From: Dyella humicola
GTDB lineage: Bacteria > Pseudomonadota > Gammaproteobacteria > Xanthomonadales > Rhodanobacteraceae
Length of the DNA stretch: 64,000 nt
Assembly (NCBI RefSeq): GCF_026283945.1
Contig: NZ_JAPDPC010000001.1
Span: forward strand, 1,674,001 to 1,738,000
Reading direction: 5' to 3'
Positions 45,843-54,942 of this stretch are shown here, one piece after another. A program made the position numbers and the translations under genes. The stretch's first letter is position 1. The number at the start of each line of letters is the position of its first letter. The notes beneath the pieces are model-generated. The model saw nothing but the letters and a program-made list of their open reading frames with translations. It had not been told where the DNA came from and ran no database searches.

Positions 45843-46625
45843 GTGGCAGAGTTTTCGCTACCCAAGAATTCCAAGGTCCAGCCCGGCAAGCACTACCCGG
45901 CCAAGGACGCCAAGAAGCCGCGCACGTTCCGCATCTATCGCTGGACGCCGGACGATGGTCAGAACCCGCGCATCGACACCTATGAGGTCGATCTGGCCGC
46001 GTGCGGCCCGATGGTTCTGGACGCGCTGCTGAAGATCAAGAACGAGATCGATTCGACGCTGACGCTACGTCGATCGTGCCGCGAAGGCATTTGCGGTTCG
46101 TGTGCGATGAACATCGATGGCACCAATACGCTGGCCTGCACCAAGGCCATTGAGGATTGCGGTTCGGGCGACGTCAAGATCTATCCGCTGCCGCACATGC
46201 CGGTGGTGAAAGACCTGGTGCCCGACCTGACGCACTTCTACGCCCAGTTCGCCTCAATCAAGCCCTGGCTGCGCACGCAGAGCCCGGCCCCGGCCGACAA
46301 GGAGCGTCTGCAGTCGCCGGAGGACCGCAAGAAGCTCGACGGCCTCTACGAGTGCATCCTGTGCGCCTGCTGCTCGACCAGCTGCCCGAGCTACTGGTGG
46401 AACGGCGACCGTTACCTCGGTCCGGCCATCCTGTTGCAGGCTTATCGCTGGATCGTCGACAGTCGTGATGAAGACACCGGTGCGCGCCTGGACGACCTGG
46501 AAGATCCGTTCAAGCTGTATCGCTGCCACACCATCATGAACTGCGCGCGCACCTGCCCGAAGGGTCTGAACCCGGCGAAGGCGATTGCGGAGATCAAGAA
46601 GCTGATCGTCGAGCGCAGGACTTGA
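45843..46625 (+). CDS. sdhB: Succinate dehydrogenase iron-sulphur subunit
   Basis: 260 residues from a GTG at 45843. The three clusters are all visible: [21 protein letters not shown] for the 2Fe-2[17 protein letters not shown] for the 4Fe-4S and [17 protein letters not shown] for the 3Fe-4S. It conducts electrons from SdhA to the membrane anchor. It lies 103 bases after sdhA, a wider gap than between the other sdh genes. REP-like palindromes follow. Confidence 0.97.
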   Translation: MAEFSLPKNSKVQPGKHYPAKDAKKPRTFRIYRWTPDDGQNPRIDTYEVDLAACGPMVLDALLKIKNEIDSTLTLRRSCREGICGSCAMNIDGTNTLACTKAIEDCGSGDVKIYPLPHMPVVKDLVPDLTHFYAQFASIKPWLRTQSPAPADKERLQSPEDRKKLDGLYECILCACCSTSCPSYWWNGDRYLGPAILLQAYRWIVDSRDEDTGARLDDLEDPFKLYRCHTIMNCARTCPKGLNPAKAIAEIKKLIVERRT

Positions 46626-46633
46626 TCTTCATT

Positions 46634-46750
46634 CCCTCTCCCCGGCGGGGAGAGGGTAGGGTGAGGGCGGGTGCTCGCGAAAGAGTTTCTACTTGCCACT
46701 ACTGAGGCAAGATTGCCCCTCACCTCAATCCTCTCCCCGGAGGGGAGAGG
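46634..46750. repeat. Two REP-like palindromes between sdhB and sdhE
   Basis: CCCTCTCCCC/GGGGAGAGGG (46634-46656) and CCTCTCCCC/GGGGAGAGG (46730-46750), each with a 3-base centre and opposite tails: GGGTGAGGGCGGGTGCTCGCGA to the right of the first, CCCCTCACC to the left of the second. The GGGTGCTCGCGA tail is shared with the composite element at 3151-3812. They could fold as stable hairpins in the sdh transcript. Confidence 0.8.
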
Positions 46751-46777
46751 AAGCAACTAGGAGGCGCCACGCTTTTT

Positions 46778-47026
46778 ATGGAAGAAGCCCGCATCAAACG
46801 CCTCCGCTGGCGCACCCGTCGCGGTACCCGCGAACTGGACGCCCTGTTCGGCGGCTGGCTGGACGAGCGTTTTGCCGAGGCCGACGAGGCGCAGCGCCAG
46901 GCTTTCGAAGCCTTGCTGGACGTGCAGGACCCGGACCTGTGGGACTGGGTCATGGGGCACGCCAAGGCATCTCGCCCGGATTGGCAGGCGATCATCGATG
47001 ACATCCGCGCCCGCCATCGGCTTTGA
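46778..47026 (+). CDS. sdhE: FAD assembly factor SdhE
   Basis: 82 residues. The RGTRELD motif near residue 15 (within RLRWRTRRGTRELDALFGGWL) is the flavinylation motif RGxxE of the DUF339/YgfY family; DPDLWDWVMGH is the conserved middle. It promotes covalent attachment of FAD to SdhA. Its last 29 bases overlap the YgfX-like gene, as these two are adjacent in E. coli. Confidence 0.94.
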   Translation: MEEARIKRLRWRTRRGTRELDALFGGWLDERFAEADEAQRQAFEALLDVQDPDLWDWVMGHAKASRPDWQAIIDDIRARHRL

Positions 47027-47435
47027 GTATTCGCCGTCGCGTTGGCTCCCGCGCTTGCTCGCAGGGATGTCGATGCTGGCCCTGTTGGCGATACTGCTGG
47101 CGGCTGTCCCGTTCTGGTTGAAGTACCCGCTGGCGCTCATGCCGGTGCTGGCGGCTCGTTACGCCGCGTTGCGTTTCAAGCGGTCGCCGGTGCGCGGGGC
47201 TGGCTGGAGCCGCGATGGCAGCTGGACCTTGCGCTTCGCCTCCGGCGACGACCTGCCGGCCTCGCTGGGCTCGTTTCGCGTGATAGCCGATGTCATCTGG
47301 CTGCGACTGACCTTGGCAGGCGGTGGCAGCGTCGTTTTGCTGCTGGCGCCCGACAATACGGATGCCGATATCCGGCGGCGGCTCCGTATGCGCCTGGCCT
47401 TGCCTGCCCACGACGAGGCGGCGAAGCCGGTCTAG
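46998..47435 (+). CDS. YgfX-like membrane protein
   Basis: 145 residues from the ATG at 46998, overlapping sdhE by 29 bases. Two adjacent membrane helices (about 20-55) are followed by a soluble domain (WSRDGSWTLRFASGDDLPASLGSFRVIADVIWLRLTL). The topology and position after SdhE match E. coli YgfX (CptA), described as a toxin antagonised by SdhE (CptB), though that role is disputed. I assign it by layout; sequence similarity cannot be measured here. Confidence 0.75.
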   Translation: MTSAPAIGFEYSPSRWLPRLLAGMSMLALLAILLAAVPFWLKYPLALMPVLAARYAALRFKRSPVRGAGWSRDGSWTLRFASGDDLPASLGSFRVIADVIWLRLTLAGGGSVVLLLAPDNTDADIRRRLRMRLALPAHDEAAKPV

Positions 47436-47548
47436 CGAGCCCGGGCACTCTGCCGGCTGAACGCGGTCCTACGGTTTGCCCGGTTATCAGGCGATAATCG
47501 GCGCCACTTGGGCGGCTAGCCCTTTCGAATCCCACAAGCGACCTGCCC

Positions 47549-48793
47549 ATGTTTCGACCGTTAGAGCTTTTTATCGGCCTGCGTTACACCCGAGCCAAGC
47601 GTCGCAACCAGTTCATCTCCTTCATCTCCACCGTGTCCATCGTCTGCATTGCGATCAGCGTGACCGCGCTGATTACGGTGATGTCGGTGATGAACGGCTT
47701 CGATAACGAGCTGCGCACGCGCATCCTGGGCGCCATTTCCCATGCCACCGTGTCGGGTCTGCCGGGCGAGAGCGTGCAGAACTGGCCGCGTGCGGTGCAG
47801 ATTACCGATGCCAACAAGCACGTCCTGGGCGCTGCGCCCTACGTGGAGATGCAGGCCTTCCTGCAGGCACGCCGGCCGAGTGGCGCGCTGGTGCGCGGCA
47901 TCGAACCATCGGAAGAACCGAAGGTTTCGGACATCGGTACCCATATGGTGGAGGGCCGTCTGACCGATCTCACGCCTAGTAGCTGGAATATCGTGCTCGG
48001 TCGCGAGCTGGCGATGACGCTTGGCGCCTCCGTGGGTGACAAGATCACCATGGCCGTGCCCGAGCTCCGCGCCACGCCGATGGGCAGCGTGCCGCGGGTA
48101 CGTGGCTTCAAGGTCGTCGGCATCTTCGAGCTCGGCATGCAGGAGTTCGATGCCAATCTCGCCCTCATCAACATGAGCGATGCCGAGAGGCTCAACAGCA
48201 TGACCGGCCCCACCGGCATCCGCCTGCGCCTGGATGACATGTTCAATGCGGGCCTGGTCGCGCATCAGCTGGCCGACCAGCTGGGCCAGGTCTACCGGGT
48301 CGACACCTGGATGGACAGTCACGCGAATTTCTTCTCTGCCATCTCGATGGAGAAGAAGGTGATGTTCATCATCCTCTCGCTGATCATCCTGGTGGCGGTG
48401 ATCAACCTCATCTCGATGCTGATGATGCTGGTAACTGACAAGCAGGCCGATATCGCGATCCTGCGCACGCTGGGCTCGACGCCGCGCAGCATCATGGGCA
48501 TGTTCATGGTGCAGGGCGTGCTGGTGGGCGTGGTTGGCATCGGCTTCGGCGTGGGTCTTGGCTCGCTGCTGTCCTGGAAGTTGCCCGTCATCGTGAAATG
48601 GATCGAGAGCGTCACCGGCGTGACCTTCCTGTCGCCGGACGTCTATTACATCAGCGAGCTGCCCAGCAAGCTGCTAGCCAGCGATGTGGGCTGGGTGGCC
48701 TTGATCACCTTCCTGTTCTCGTTACTTGCCACCCTCTATCCCGCGTGGCGCGCCTCGCGTACCCAGCCGGCACAGGCGCTGCGCTATGAATAA
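47549..48793 (+). CDS. lolC: Lipoprotein-releasing ABC transporter permease LolC/LolE
   Basis: 414 residues with four membrane helices: one near the N-terminus ([27 protein letters not shown]), a large periplasmic domain (about 50-270), then three helices at the end. The N-terminal [24 protein letters not shown] is typical. It extracts lipoproteins from the inner membrane and hands them to LolA. Only one permease gene is present here, so it may act as a LolF-like homodimer or have its partner elsewhere. It overlaps lolD by 8 bases. Confidence 0.93.
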   Translation: MFRPLELFIGLRYTRAKRRNQFISFISTVSIVCIAISVTALITVMSVMNGFDNELRTRILGAISHATVSGLPGESVQNWPRAVQITDANKHVLGAAPYVEMQAFLQARRPSGALVRGIEPSEEPKVSDIGTHMVEGRLTDLTPSSWNIVLGRELAMTLGASVGDKITMAVPELRATPMGSVPRVRGFKVVGIFELGMQEFDANLALINMSDAERLNSMTGPTGIRLRLDDMFNAGLVAHQLADQLGQVYRVDTWMDSHANFFSAISMEKKVMFIILSLIILVAVINLISMLMMLVTDKQADIAILRTLGSTPRSIMGMFMVQGVLVGVVGIGFGVGLGSLLSWKLPVIVKWIESVTGVTFLSPDVYYISELPSKLLASDVGWVALITFLFSLLATLYPAWRASRTQPAQALRYE

Positions 48794-49496
48794 GCCCATG
48801 ACCTCAAAAAACGACATCGTGCTGCGTGCCAGCAACATCGCCAAGGTCTACGAAGAAGGCGACCTGAAGACTGACGTGCTCGCCGATGTCAGCTTTACTC
48901 TGAAGCGCGGCGAGACACTGGCCATCGTGGGCGCATCGGGCTCGGGCAAGAGCACGCTGCTGCACATCATCGGCGGGCTCGACAGCTTGACGCGCGGCGA
49001 GGTGGAAGTGGAAGGGCAGAATCTTTCACGACTTTCCGATGCCGATCGCGGTCGCGTGCGCAATCGCTCGATGGGTTTCATCTACCAGTTCCATCACCTG
49101 CTGCCCGAGTTCACGGCGCTGGAGAATGTGTGCATGCCGCTGCTGATCCGCGGCGTGGCCATTGCCGAGGCAGAGCGGGCGGCCACGGCCTTGCTCGAAC
49201 GCGTGGGCCTGGGCAAGCGCTTGCAGCATAAGCCGGGCGAGCTTTCGGGTGGCGAACGCCAGCGTTGCGCGGTGGCGCGTGCACTGGTAACGCGGCCGGC
49301 TTGCGTGCTGGGTGACGAGCCCACGGGCAATCTCGACGAAGGCAACGCGGCACAGGTCTACGACCTGATGCTGGAACTCAATCGCGAGATCGGCACCAGC
49401 TTTATCCTGGTGACGCACGACAATCGCCTGGCTGCGCGGATGGACCGTACGCTGGAACTGCACAACGGCGTGCTGATCGAGAAGATTCACGCCTGA
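48786..49496 (+). CDS. lolD: Lipoprotein-releasing system ATP-binding protein
   Basis: 236 residues from the ATG at 48786. Walker [10 protein letters not shown], the LolD-specific [25 protein letters not shown], signature LSGGERQR and Walker [12 protein letters not shown]. It drives lipoprotein release with the upstream permease; the overlap implies coupled translation. Confidence 0.96.
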   Translation: MNKPMTSKNDIVLRASNIAKVYEEGDLKTDVLADVSFTLKRGETLAIVGASGSGKSTLLHIIGGLDSLTRGEVEVEGQNLSRLSDADRGRVRNRSMGFIYQFHHLLPEFTALENVCMPLLIRGVAIAEAERAATALLERVGLGKRLQHKPGELSGGERQRCAVARALVTRPACVLGDEPTGNLDEGNAAQVYDLMLELNREIGTSFILVTHDNRLAARMDRTLELHNGVLIEKIHA

Positions 49497-49605
49497 GCGC
49501 GGGCGTTCTTCAGCAACCAGGTTGAGCCAACGCCTACACGCACTGCGCTGCTGCGCAGGCAAGTGGGCACTAACCTGTCTCCTTCCTCAGGGAAGGGGGT
49601 GGCTG

Positions 49606-51906
49606 ATGCTGCACAGGAACGGCGCGATTGGGCCGGGCATGATGTTGCTGATCGGCGTGCTGGTTGTGCAGTGGCTGCCGGCACTGCCTGCACGCGTGTT
49701 CTGCGTGGCGTTGGTGGTGATCGCGCTTGGTCTGGCGTGGCGTGTACCGCGTCTGCGCTGGCTCGCCTGGGGAGTGTTCGGCATTGCCTGGGCTTGCTGG
49801 CGCGGCGGCATGGCGATGGAGTCGCGACTTCCTCGCGACTGGGAAGGTCGCGACCTGCAGGTCGTCGGCACCGTCAACGACCTACCCATGCGCCGCGATG
49901 ACGCCACGGGTTTCTTCCTGTCGGTCACGCGCGCCGAGCTTGATGGCACACCGGTCACATGGCATGGACGCGTGCGGGTGAACTGGTACAACGACGCGCC
50001 GCCCATCGCACCCTGTGGTCGTTGGCAGCTGACACTACGCCTGAAACGGCCGCGCGGCCTGATCAATCCAGGCGGCAGCGATAGCGAGCGCACCGCGCTG
50101 GAACGCGGCATCGTGGCCACCGGTTATGTGCGCGACGACCCTTCGAATGTTCCGCTGGGCCGGGCACGTTTTTGCATTGACGGTGTGCGCGATGCGATCA
50201 GTCGCGGCATAGCCGCGCGCGTCGCCGACACGCACGATGCCGCGCTGCTGCAAGTCTTCGCCGTGGGCGATATCCGCGGCCTGAATCAGCAGGACTGGGA
50301 GGTCGCGCGGGCCAATGGCATCCCGCACCTCATTTCCATCTCCGGATTCCATGTGGGCGTGGCGGCGCTGTTCGGTATCTGGTTGGCGCGACTGGCCTAC
50401 TGGGTGTTGCCTGCATGGGGCCTGTGGTTGCCGCGACCTCAGGCCCTGGCGGCAAGTGCGTTACTCACTGCTGGCCTTTACAGCGCGCTGGCCGGCTTCA
50501 GCCTGCCAACTGTGCGAACGCTGTTGATGATCGGTGTGGTGGCGCTCGCTCGTTGCTTGCGTCGCCAACCCACCGGTCTGCAATCGCTGGCCATGGCCCT
50601 GGTTGTCGTCCTGTTGTTCGATCCGCTGAGTGTGTTGGCCGCAGGGTTCTGGCTCTCCTTTGTCGGCGTGGCGTTTCTCATGCTCTGCCTGACCACGCGT
50701 GGTCGTGGCCTGCGCGGCTTCCTGCATGAGTTGTCGGCGGGGCAGCTGGTGATGACGCTATCGCTGCTTCCCCTCACGATGTGGTTCTTTGGTGAGGCGT
50801 CGCTGGTCGGTGCCCTGTCCAATCTGATCGCGGTGCCCTTCGTCAGTTTTGTGATCGTGCCTTGCGCCTTGCTCGGCATGCTGTTGCTCGGGCTGTGTCC
50901 GCCGCTCGCTACACCGATGCTGTGGCTGGCCGGCAAGTTGTCGCACGCCCAATGGTGGTTGCTGGAACGCATGGCGACTTGGCCGGGCGCCCACTGGTAT
51001 CTGCCCGAGGTCCGCTTGTGGGCATTGCTGCTGGCGACGTTGGGGGCGTTGTGGTTGTTCACGCCGCGTGGCGTGCCGATGCGTTGGCTGGGTGGGTTGT
51101 TGTTTCTACCGTTGCTGCTGCCCCCGCGTGCCTCGATCGGCGAGGGGGCGTTCCAGCTGTGGGTATTGGATGTGGGGCAGGGATTGGCGGTGTTGGTGCG
51201 CACCCAGCACCATGCCCTGGTATACGACGCCGGCGCGCGCTACCCATCGGATTTTGATCTGGGCGAGGCCGTGGTGCTGCGCTCCATGCGAGCGCTGGGC
51301 ATCGTCGACCTGGATCTGCTGGTGGCGAGCCATGCCGACAATGATCACGCGGGTGGGGTGCCGGTTGTGGCGAGGGCGTTTCCCGCGGCCCAGCGTTATT
51401 CAGGTGAACCCGAACGCCTGCCCTTGCCGATGGCGCCCTGTGTAGCCGGACAGTCCTGGGTTTGGGACGGTGTGACCGTGCGCGTGCTGCCATCAGGAGC
51501 GAAATCGGGGGTGCGTAACGACCATTCCTGCGTGTTGCTGATCGAGGGGCGTGGTGGCCGGGCCTTGCTCACCGGCGACATCTCCTCGCGCGCCGAGCCA
51601 ACGGTGGCAGGCGACTTGCCGCCAGGTCCACCGTTGGTGTTGTCCGTGCCGCATCACGGCAGCCGCAGCTCGTCCAGTGCCGCCTTCATCCAGGCGACCC
51701 AACCGACGCTGGCGCTGATTTCCTCCGGCTGGCGCAACCGGTTCCGTCACCCGCATCCGCTGGTCATTCAGCGCTACGAAGACGCTGGCATTCCCTGGCT
51801 GAATACCGCGACCTCGGGTGCGATCCAGGTCGATTTTCCGGCCGATGCGCCGCCCCGGGTGACATCCGAGTGGCGCCGGTGCCAACCGCGCTACTGGCGC
51901 GAATAG
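49606..51906 (+). CDS. comEC: DNA internalisation competence protein ComEC/Rec2
   Basis: 766 residues from the ATG at 49606, with a strong AGGGGG site; an in-frame TTG at 49522 is less likely. N-terminal DUF4131 region with early helices, the Competence domain with LLQVFAVGDIRGLNQQDWEVARANGIPHLISISGFHVG, many membrane helices, and a C-terminal MBL-fold domain with the metal motif SHADNDHAGG and VPHHGS. It forms the inner-membrane channel for single-stranded DNA uptake in transformation. Transformation also needs other genes not in this window. Confidence 0.94.
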   Translation: MLHRNGAIGPGMMLLIGVLVVQWLPALPARVFCVALVVIALGLAWRVPRLRWLAWGVFGIAWACWRGGMAMESRLPRDWEGRDLQVVGTVNDLPMRRDDATGFFLSVTRAELDGTPVTWHGRVRVNWYNDAPPIAPCGRWQLTLRLKRPRGLINPGGSDSERTALERGIVATGYVRDDPSNVPLGRARFCIDGVRDAISRGIAARVADTHDAALLQVFAVGDIRGLNQQDWEVARANGIPHLISISGFHVGVAALFGIWLARLAYWVLPAWGLWLPRPQALAASALLTAGLYSALAGFSLPTVRTLLMIGVVALARCLRRQPTGLQSLAMALVVVLLFDPLSVLAAGFWLSFVGVAFLMLCLTTRGRGLRGFLHELSAGQLVMTLSLLPLTMWFFGEASLVGALSNLIAVPFVSFVIVPCALLGMLLLGLCPPLATPMLWLAGKLSHAQWWLLERMATWPGAHWYLPEVRLWALLLATLGALWLFTPRGVPMRWLGGLLFLPLLLPPRASIGEGAFQLWVLDVGQGLAVLVRTQHHALVYDAGARYPSDFDLGEAVVLRSMRALGIVDLDLLVASHADNDHAGGVPVVARAFPAAQRYSGEPERLPLPMAPCVAGQSWVWDGVTVRVLPSGAKSGVRNDHSCVLLIEGRGGRALLTGDISSRAEPTVAGDLPPGPPLVLSVPHHGSRSSSSAAFIQATQPTLALISSGWRNRFRHPHPLVIQRYEDAGIPWLNTATSGAIQVDFPADAPPRVTSEWRRCQPRYWRE

Positions 51907-52066
51907 GCCTTGGCGGGCTGACCGGCGGAGAACATGAACGGCTGGCCTCGCCCTCGATTCCGCACCCCAATCCAGCTTTTTGCACAACTGCCACCGGTGC
52001 CGCGGAACCGCTGGATGGGGCTGTTATGATGCGCCCTTCCTAACGATCGAGTGGCGCGGAGTCGTT

Positions 52067-52729
52067 GTGCTGGAAATTCTGATGGCTGGTGGCTGGGCGA
52101 TGTTGCCCATCCTGATCTGTTCGGCGGTCGCCCTGGCGATCGTGCTGGAGCGTTGCTGGACGCTGCGTCGTCGCTCGGTGCTGCCGCCCGGTTTGGGCGA
52201 AGAAGTACGCAACTGGGCGCGCTCGGGCCAACTGGACCCGAACCACCTGACAGCGCTGGCCAACGGTTCGCCGCTGGGTGAGCTGCTCGCCTCGGCGTTG
52301 GCCGTGCGCAATCGCCCGCGCGAGTTGATCAAGGAGCGCATCGAAGATACGGGCCGCCACGTCGTGCATCGCATGGAGCGTTATCTAAATACGCTCGGCA
52401 CCATTGCCTTGATCGGCCCGCTGCTCGGCCTGCTGGGCACGGTGATTGGCCTGATCCGCATGTTCATGGACGTGATGAAGGGCGGGGTGGGCGATCCGAT
52501 GAAGATGGCAGGCGGTATCGGCGAGGCGCTGATCTGCACGGCCACCGGTCTCATCGTGGCCATTCCCGCTTACGTGCTGCACCGGTATTTCCGCTCCAAG
52601 GTGGCTGGCTACTGCGTGGAGATGGAACGGCAGGCCACCGTATTGCTCGATGAGTTGACGATTGTCCAGCAGCCAGCTCCGCGTACGCGCGCTGCAGCTC
52701 GAGCCACGACCGAGTCGAGCGCGGGCTGA
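52067..52729 (+). CDS. exbB: ExbB/TolQ-family proton channel subunit
   Basis: 220 residues from a GTG at 52067 (GGAG upstream). Three membrane helices; YLNTLGTIALIGPLLGLLGTVIGLIRMF and GGIGEALICTATGLIVAIPAYVLHRYF are the conserved pair of MotA/TolQ/ExbB proton channels. With ExbD (3 bases downstream) it energises TonB-type or related envelope processes. In Xanthomonadales this pair commonly precedes msbA and lpxK, as here. Confidence 0.93.
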   Translation: MLEILMAGGWAMLPILICSAVALAIVLERCWTLRRRSVLPPGLGEEVRNWARSGQLDPNHLTALANGSPLGELLASALAVRNRPRELIKERIEDTGRHVVHRMERYLNTLGTIALIGPLLGLLGTVIGLIRMFMDVMKGGVGDPMKMAGGIGEALICTATGLIVAIPAYVLHRYFRSKVAGYCVEMERQATVLLDELTIVQQPAPRTRAAARATTESSAG

Positions 52730-52732
52730 CGC

Positions 52733-53164
52733 ATGCGTATTGGCAATGACCGTCGGCAAGACGATTTCGAGATCAACGTGATCTCGCTGATCGACGTGCT
52801 GCTAACCCTGCTGATGTTTTTCGTGCTGACCACCACCTTCATCCAGCACTCGCGGATGCAGGTGACGCTGCCCAAGGCCAGTGCCGAGGAACGCGATATG
52901 CAGGCCCCCGCGCTCACCGTCGTGGTGGATCGTGATGGCCATTTCTACGTAGGCAGCGATGAGGTGCTGGGCGAGGGCGTGGAGCCGCTCAAGCAGGCCA
53001 TCGCCAATGTGGCCGGCGACGATCGCGAGCGCCAGGTGACCATCCGCGCCGATGCCATGACGCCGCATCAGAACGTGGTGATGGCGATGGACGCGTTGGG
53101 CCAGCTGGGCTTTAGCAAGCTATCCATTGCCACGACGCCGACGCAGGAGCAGGGCAAGCCGTGA
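52733..53164 (+). CDS. exbD: ExbD/TolR-family biopolymer transport protein
   Basis: 143 residues. A single N-terminal membrane helix with the proton-carrying Asp in FEINVISLIDVLLTLLMFFVL and a periplasmic domain ending in the peptidoglycan-binding-like fold (VTIRADAMTPHQNVVMAMDALGQLGFSKLSIAT). Works with ExbB. It overlaps msbA by 4 bases. Confidence 0.95.
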   Translation: MRIGNDRRQDDFEINVISLIDVLLTLLMFFVLTTTFIQHSRMQVTLPKASAEERDMQAPALTVVVDRDGHFYVGSDEVLGEGVEPLKQAIANVAGDDRERQVTIRADAMTPHQNVVMAMDALGQLGFSKLSIATTPTQEQGKP

Positions 53165-54933
53165 GCAAGAAGAACAAAGGGGTCTGGGATGCCGAGGCGT
53201 GGCAGACCTATAGGCGACTGATTGGTTACACGAGCCCTTATAAGCTGATCGCCGTGCTGACCGTGCTGGGCATGGCGGTGGATGTTGGTTGCCTGGCGCT
53301 TTTCACCAAGCTGATCCAGCCGATGCTGGACGACATGTTCACCAAGAAGTCGGCCTATCTGATCTTCTGGATGCCGATCTGGATCGTTGCGATCTTCATC
53401 GCGCGTGCGTTCGGCACGTTTGCCTCTGACTATGGCATCGCCTATGTCGGGCGCAACGTGGTGCAGGTGATTCGCCAACAGGTTTTCGCGGCCTATCTGC
53501 GGCTGCCCGCACCGTTCTTCTCCGAAGAAGCGTCGGGGCATCAGATAGCGCGAATCACCTATACCTCCGAGCAGGTCGCCTCGGCGACCACCGATTCGCT
53601 CAAGGTCATGGTGACCGAAAGTCTGATGGTGGTCGGCATGTTGGGCGTGATGCTCTCTCAGAGCATATACCTCACACTTGCGCTCTTCGTGCTGGCGCCA
53701 ACCGTGCTGCTGATCGCCACCGTGGTTAGCCGGCGTTATCGTCGGATCAGCGGACGTATCCAGGACATGATGGGCACGGTGACGGGCTCGGTCGAAGAAG
53801 CCGTCAACGCGCATCGCGAAGTGCGAATCTATGGTGGCCAGGATTTCGAGCGCCAACGATTCGATGAGGTGGCCGAGCGCACGCGAACTCTTAATCTAAA
53901 AGTATCATTCACCAGTTCGCTTTCCAGCTCCACCATCCAGACCATGGGGGGGGCGGCGATCGCCGCACTAGTGCTGTTGGCCACGCGTCCGGGCGTGCTG
54001 GGCCACATGTCGCCGGGCATTTTCTTTTCGGTGCTGACGGCCATGGGCGCGATGATGCCATCGCTCAAGCGTCTGACCGGGGTGCAGGGCAGTGTCCAGC
54101 GCGGCCTGATCGCAGCGAAGGATCTCTTTGGCATCCTCGACCGGCCACCGGAGATAGATAACGGCACGCTGTCCATCACGCGTTGCGTTGGCGATATCAC
54201 GTTCCGCGACGTGCACCTTAGCTATCGCGATTCGACCGAAGAAGCCCTGCGTGGCGTCAATCTGCATTGCCGTCCCGGCACGGTCACGGCGCTGGTCGGG
54301 CGTTCGGGCAGCGGCAAGAGCAGCCTGGCCAGCTTGCTGCCTCGTTTTTACGAACCCACGGCTGGCCAAGTGCTGCTCGATGGTCACGCCCTCGATGAAT
54401 ACCTGCTCGCCGAGCTGCGTCAGCAGATCGCGTGGGTGGGCCAGAATGTGGTGATGTTCGACGACACGGTGGCCAACAACATCGCCTACGGTGAGCTGGC
54501 CGGTGCCAGCGAACAGGACATCATCGCCGCCGCCGAAGTGGCCAATGCGATGGAGTTCATCAGTCGCATGCCGCAGGGTCTGCAGAGCCGCGTCGGCGAG
54601 CGCGGTGGCATGTTGTCCGGTGGCCAGCGGCAACGCATTGCGATCGCCAGGGCCATCCTCAAGAACGCACCCATCCTGGTGCTGGACGAGGCGACCAGTG
54701 CGCTGGATACGGAATCCGAGCGGCTGATTCAGCAGGCATTGCAGCGACTGATGAAAGACCGTACCACGCTGGTGATCGCGCATCGTCTTTCCACCATCGA
54801 GCATGCCGACCAGATTGCCGTGATGGACCTGGGCCGTATCGTCGAGCGCGGCACCCATGGCGAACTACTGGCCTTGGGCGGGAAGTATGCCGCGCTCCAT
54901 CAGATGCAGTTCCGCAATCCGGGCAGTGACTGA
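53161..54933 (+). CDS. msbA: Lipid A export ATP-binding/permease protein MsbA
   Basis: 590 residues from a GTG at 53161. Six N-terminal membrane helices (ABC type I exporter fold), Walker A GRSGSGKSSLA, signature LSGGQRQR, Walker B ILVLDEATSALD, and switch VIAHRLSTIEHAD. It flips lipid A-core across the inner membrane. It overlaps exbD and is 9 bases before lpxK, so transport and lipid A completion are co-expressed. Confidence 0.96.
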   Translation: MSKKNKGVWDAEAWQTYRRLIGYTSPYKLIAVLTVLGMAVDVGCLALFTKLIQPMLDDMFTKKSAYLIFWMPIWIVAIFIARAFGTFASDYGIAYVGRNVVQVIRQQVFAAYLRLPAPFFSEEASGHQIARITYTSEQVASATTDSLKVMVTESLMVVGMLGVMLSQSIYLTLALFVLAPTVLLIATVVSRRYRRISGRIQDMMGTVTGSVEEAVNAHREVRIYGGQDFERQRFDEVAERTRTLNLKVSFTSSLSSSTIQTMGGAAIAALVLLATRPGVLGHMSPGIFFSVLTAMGAMMPSLKRLTGVQGSVQRGLIAAKDLFGILDRPPEIDNGTLSITRCVGDITFRDVHLSYRDSTEEALRGVNLHCRPGTVTALVGRSGSGKSSLASLLPRFYEPTAGQVLLDGHALDEYLLAELRQQIAWVGQNVVMFDDTVANNIAYGELAGASEQDIIAAAEVANAMEFISRMPQGLQSRVGERGGMLSGGQRQRIAIARAILKNAPILVLDEATSALDTESERLIQQALQRLMKDRTTLVIAHRLSTIEHADQIAVMDLGRIVERGTHGELLALGGKYAALHQMQFRNPGSD

Positions 54934-54942
54934 GGCGCAGTC

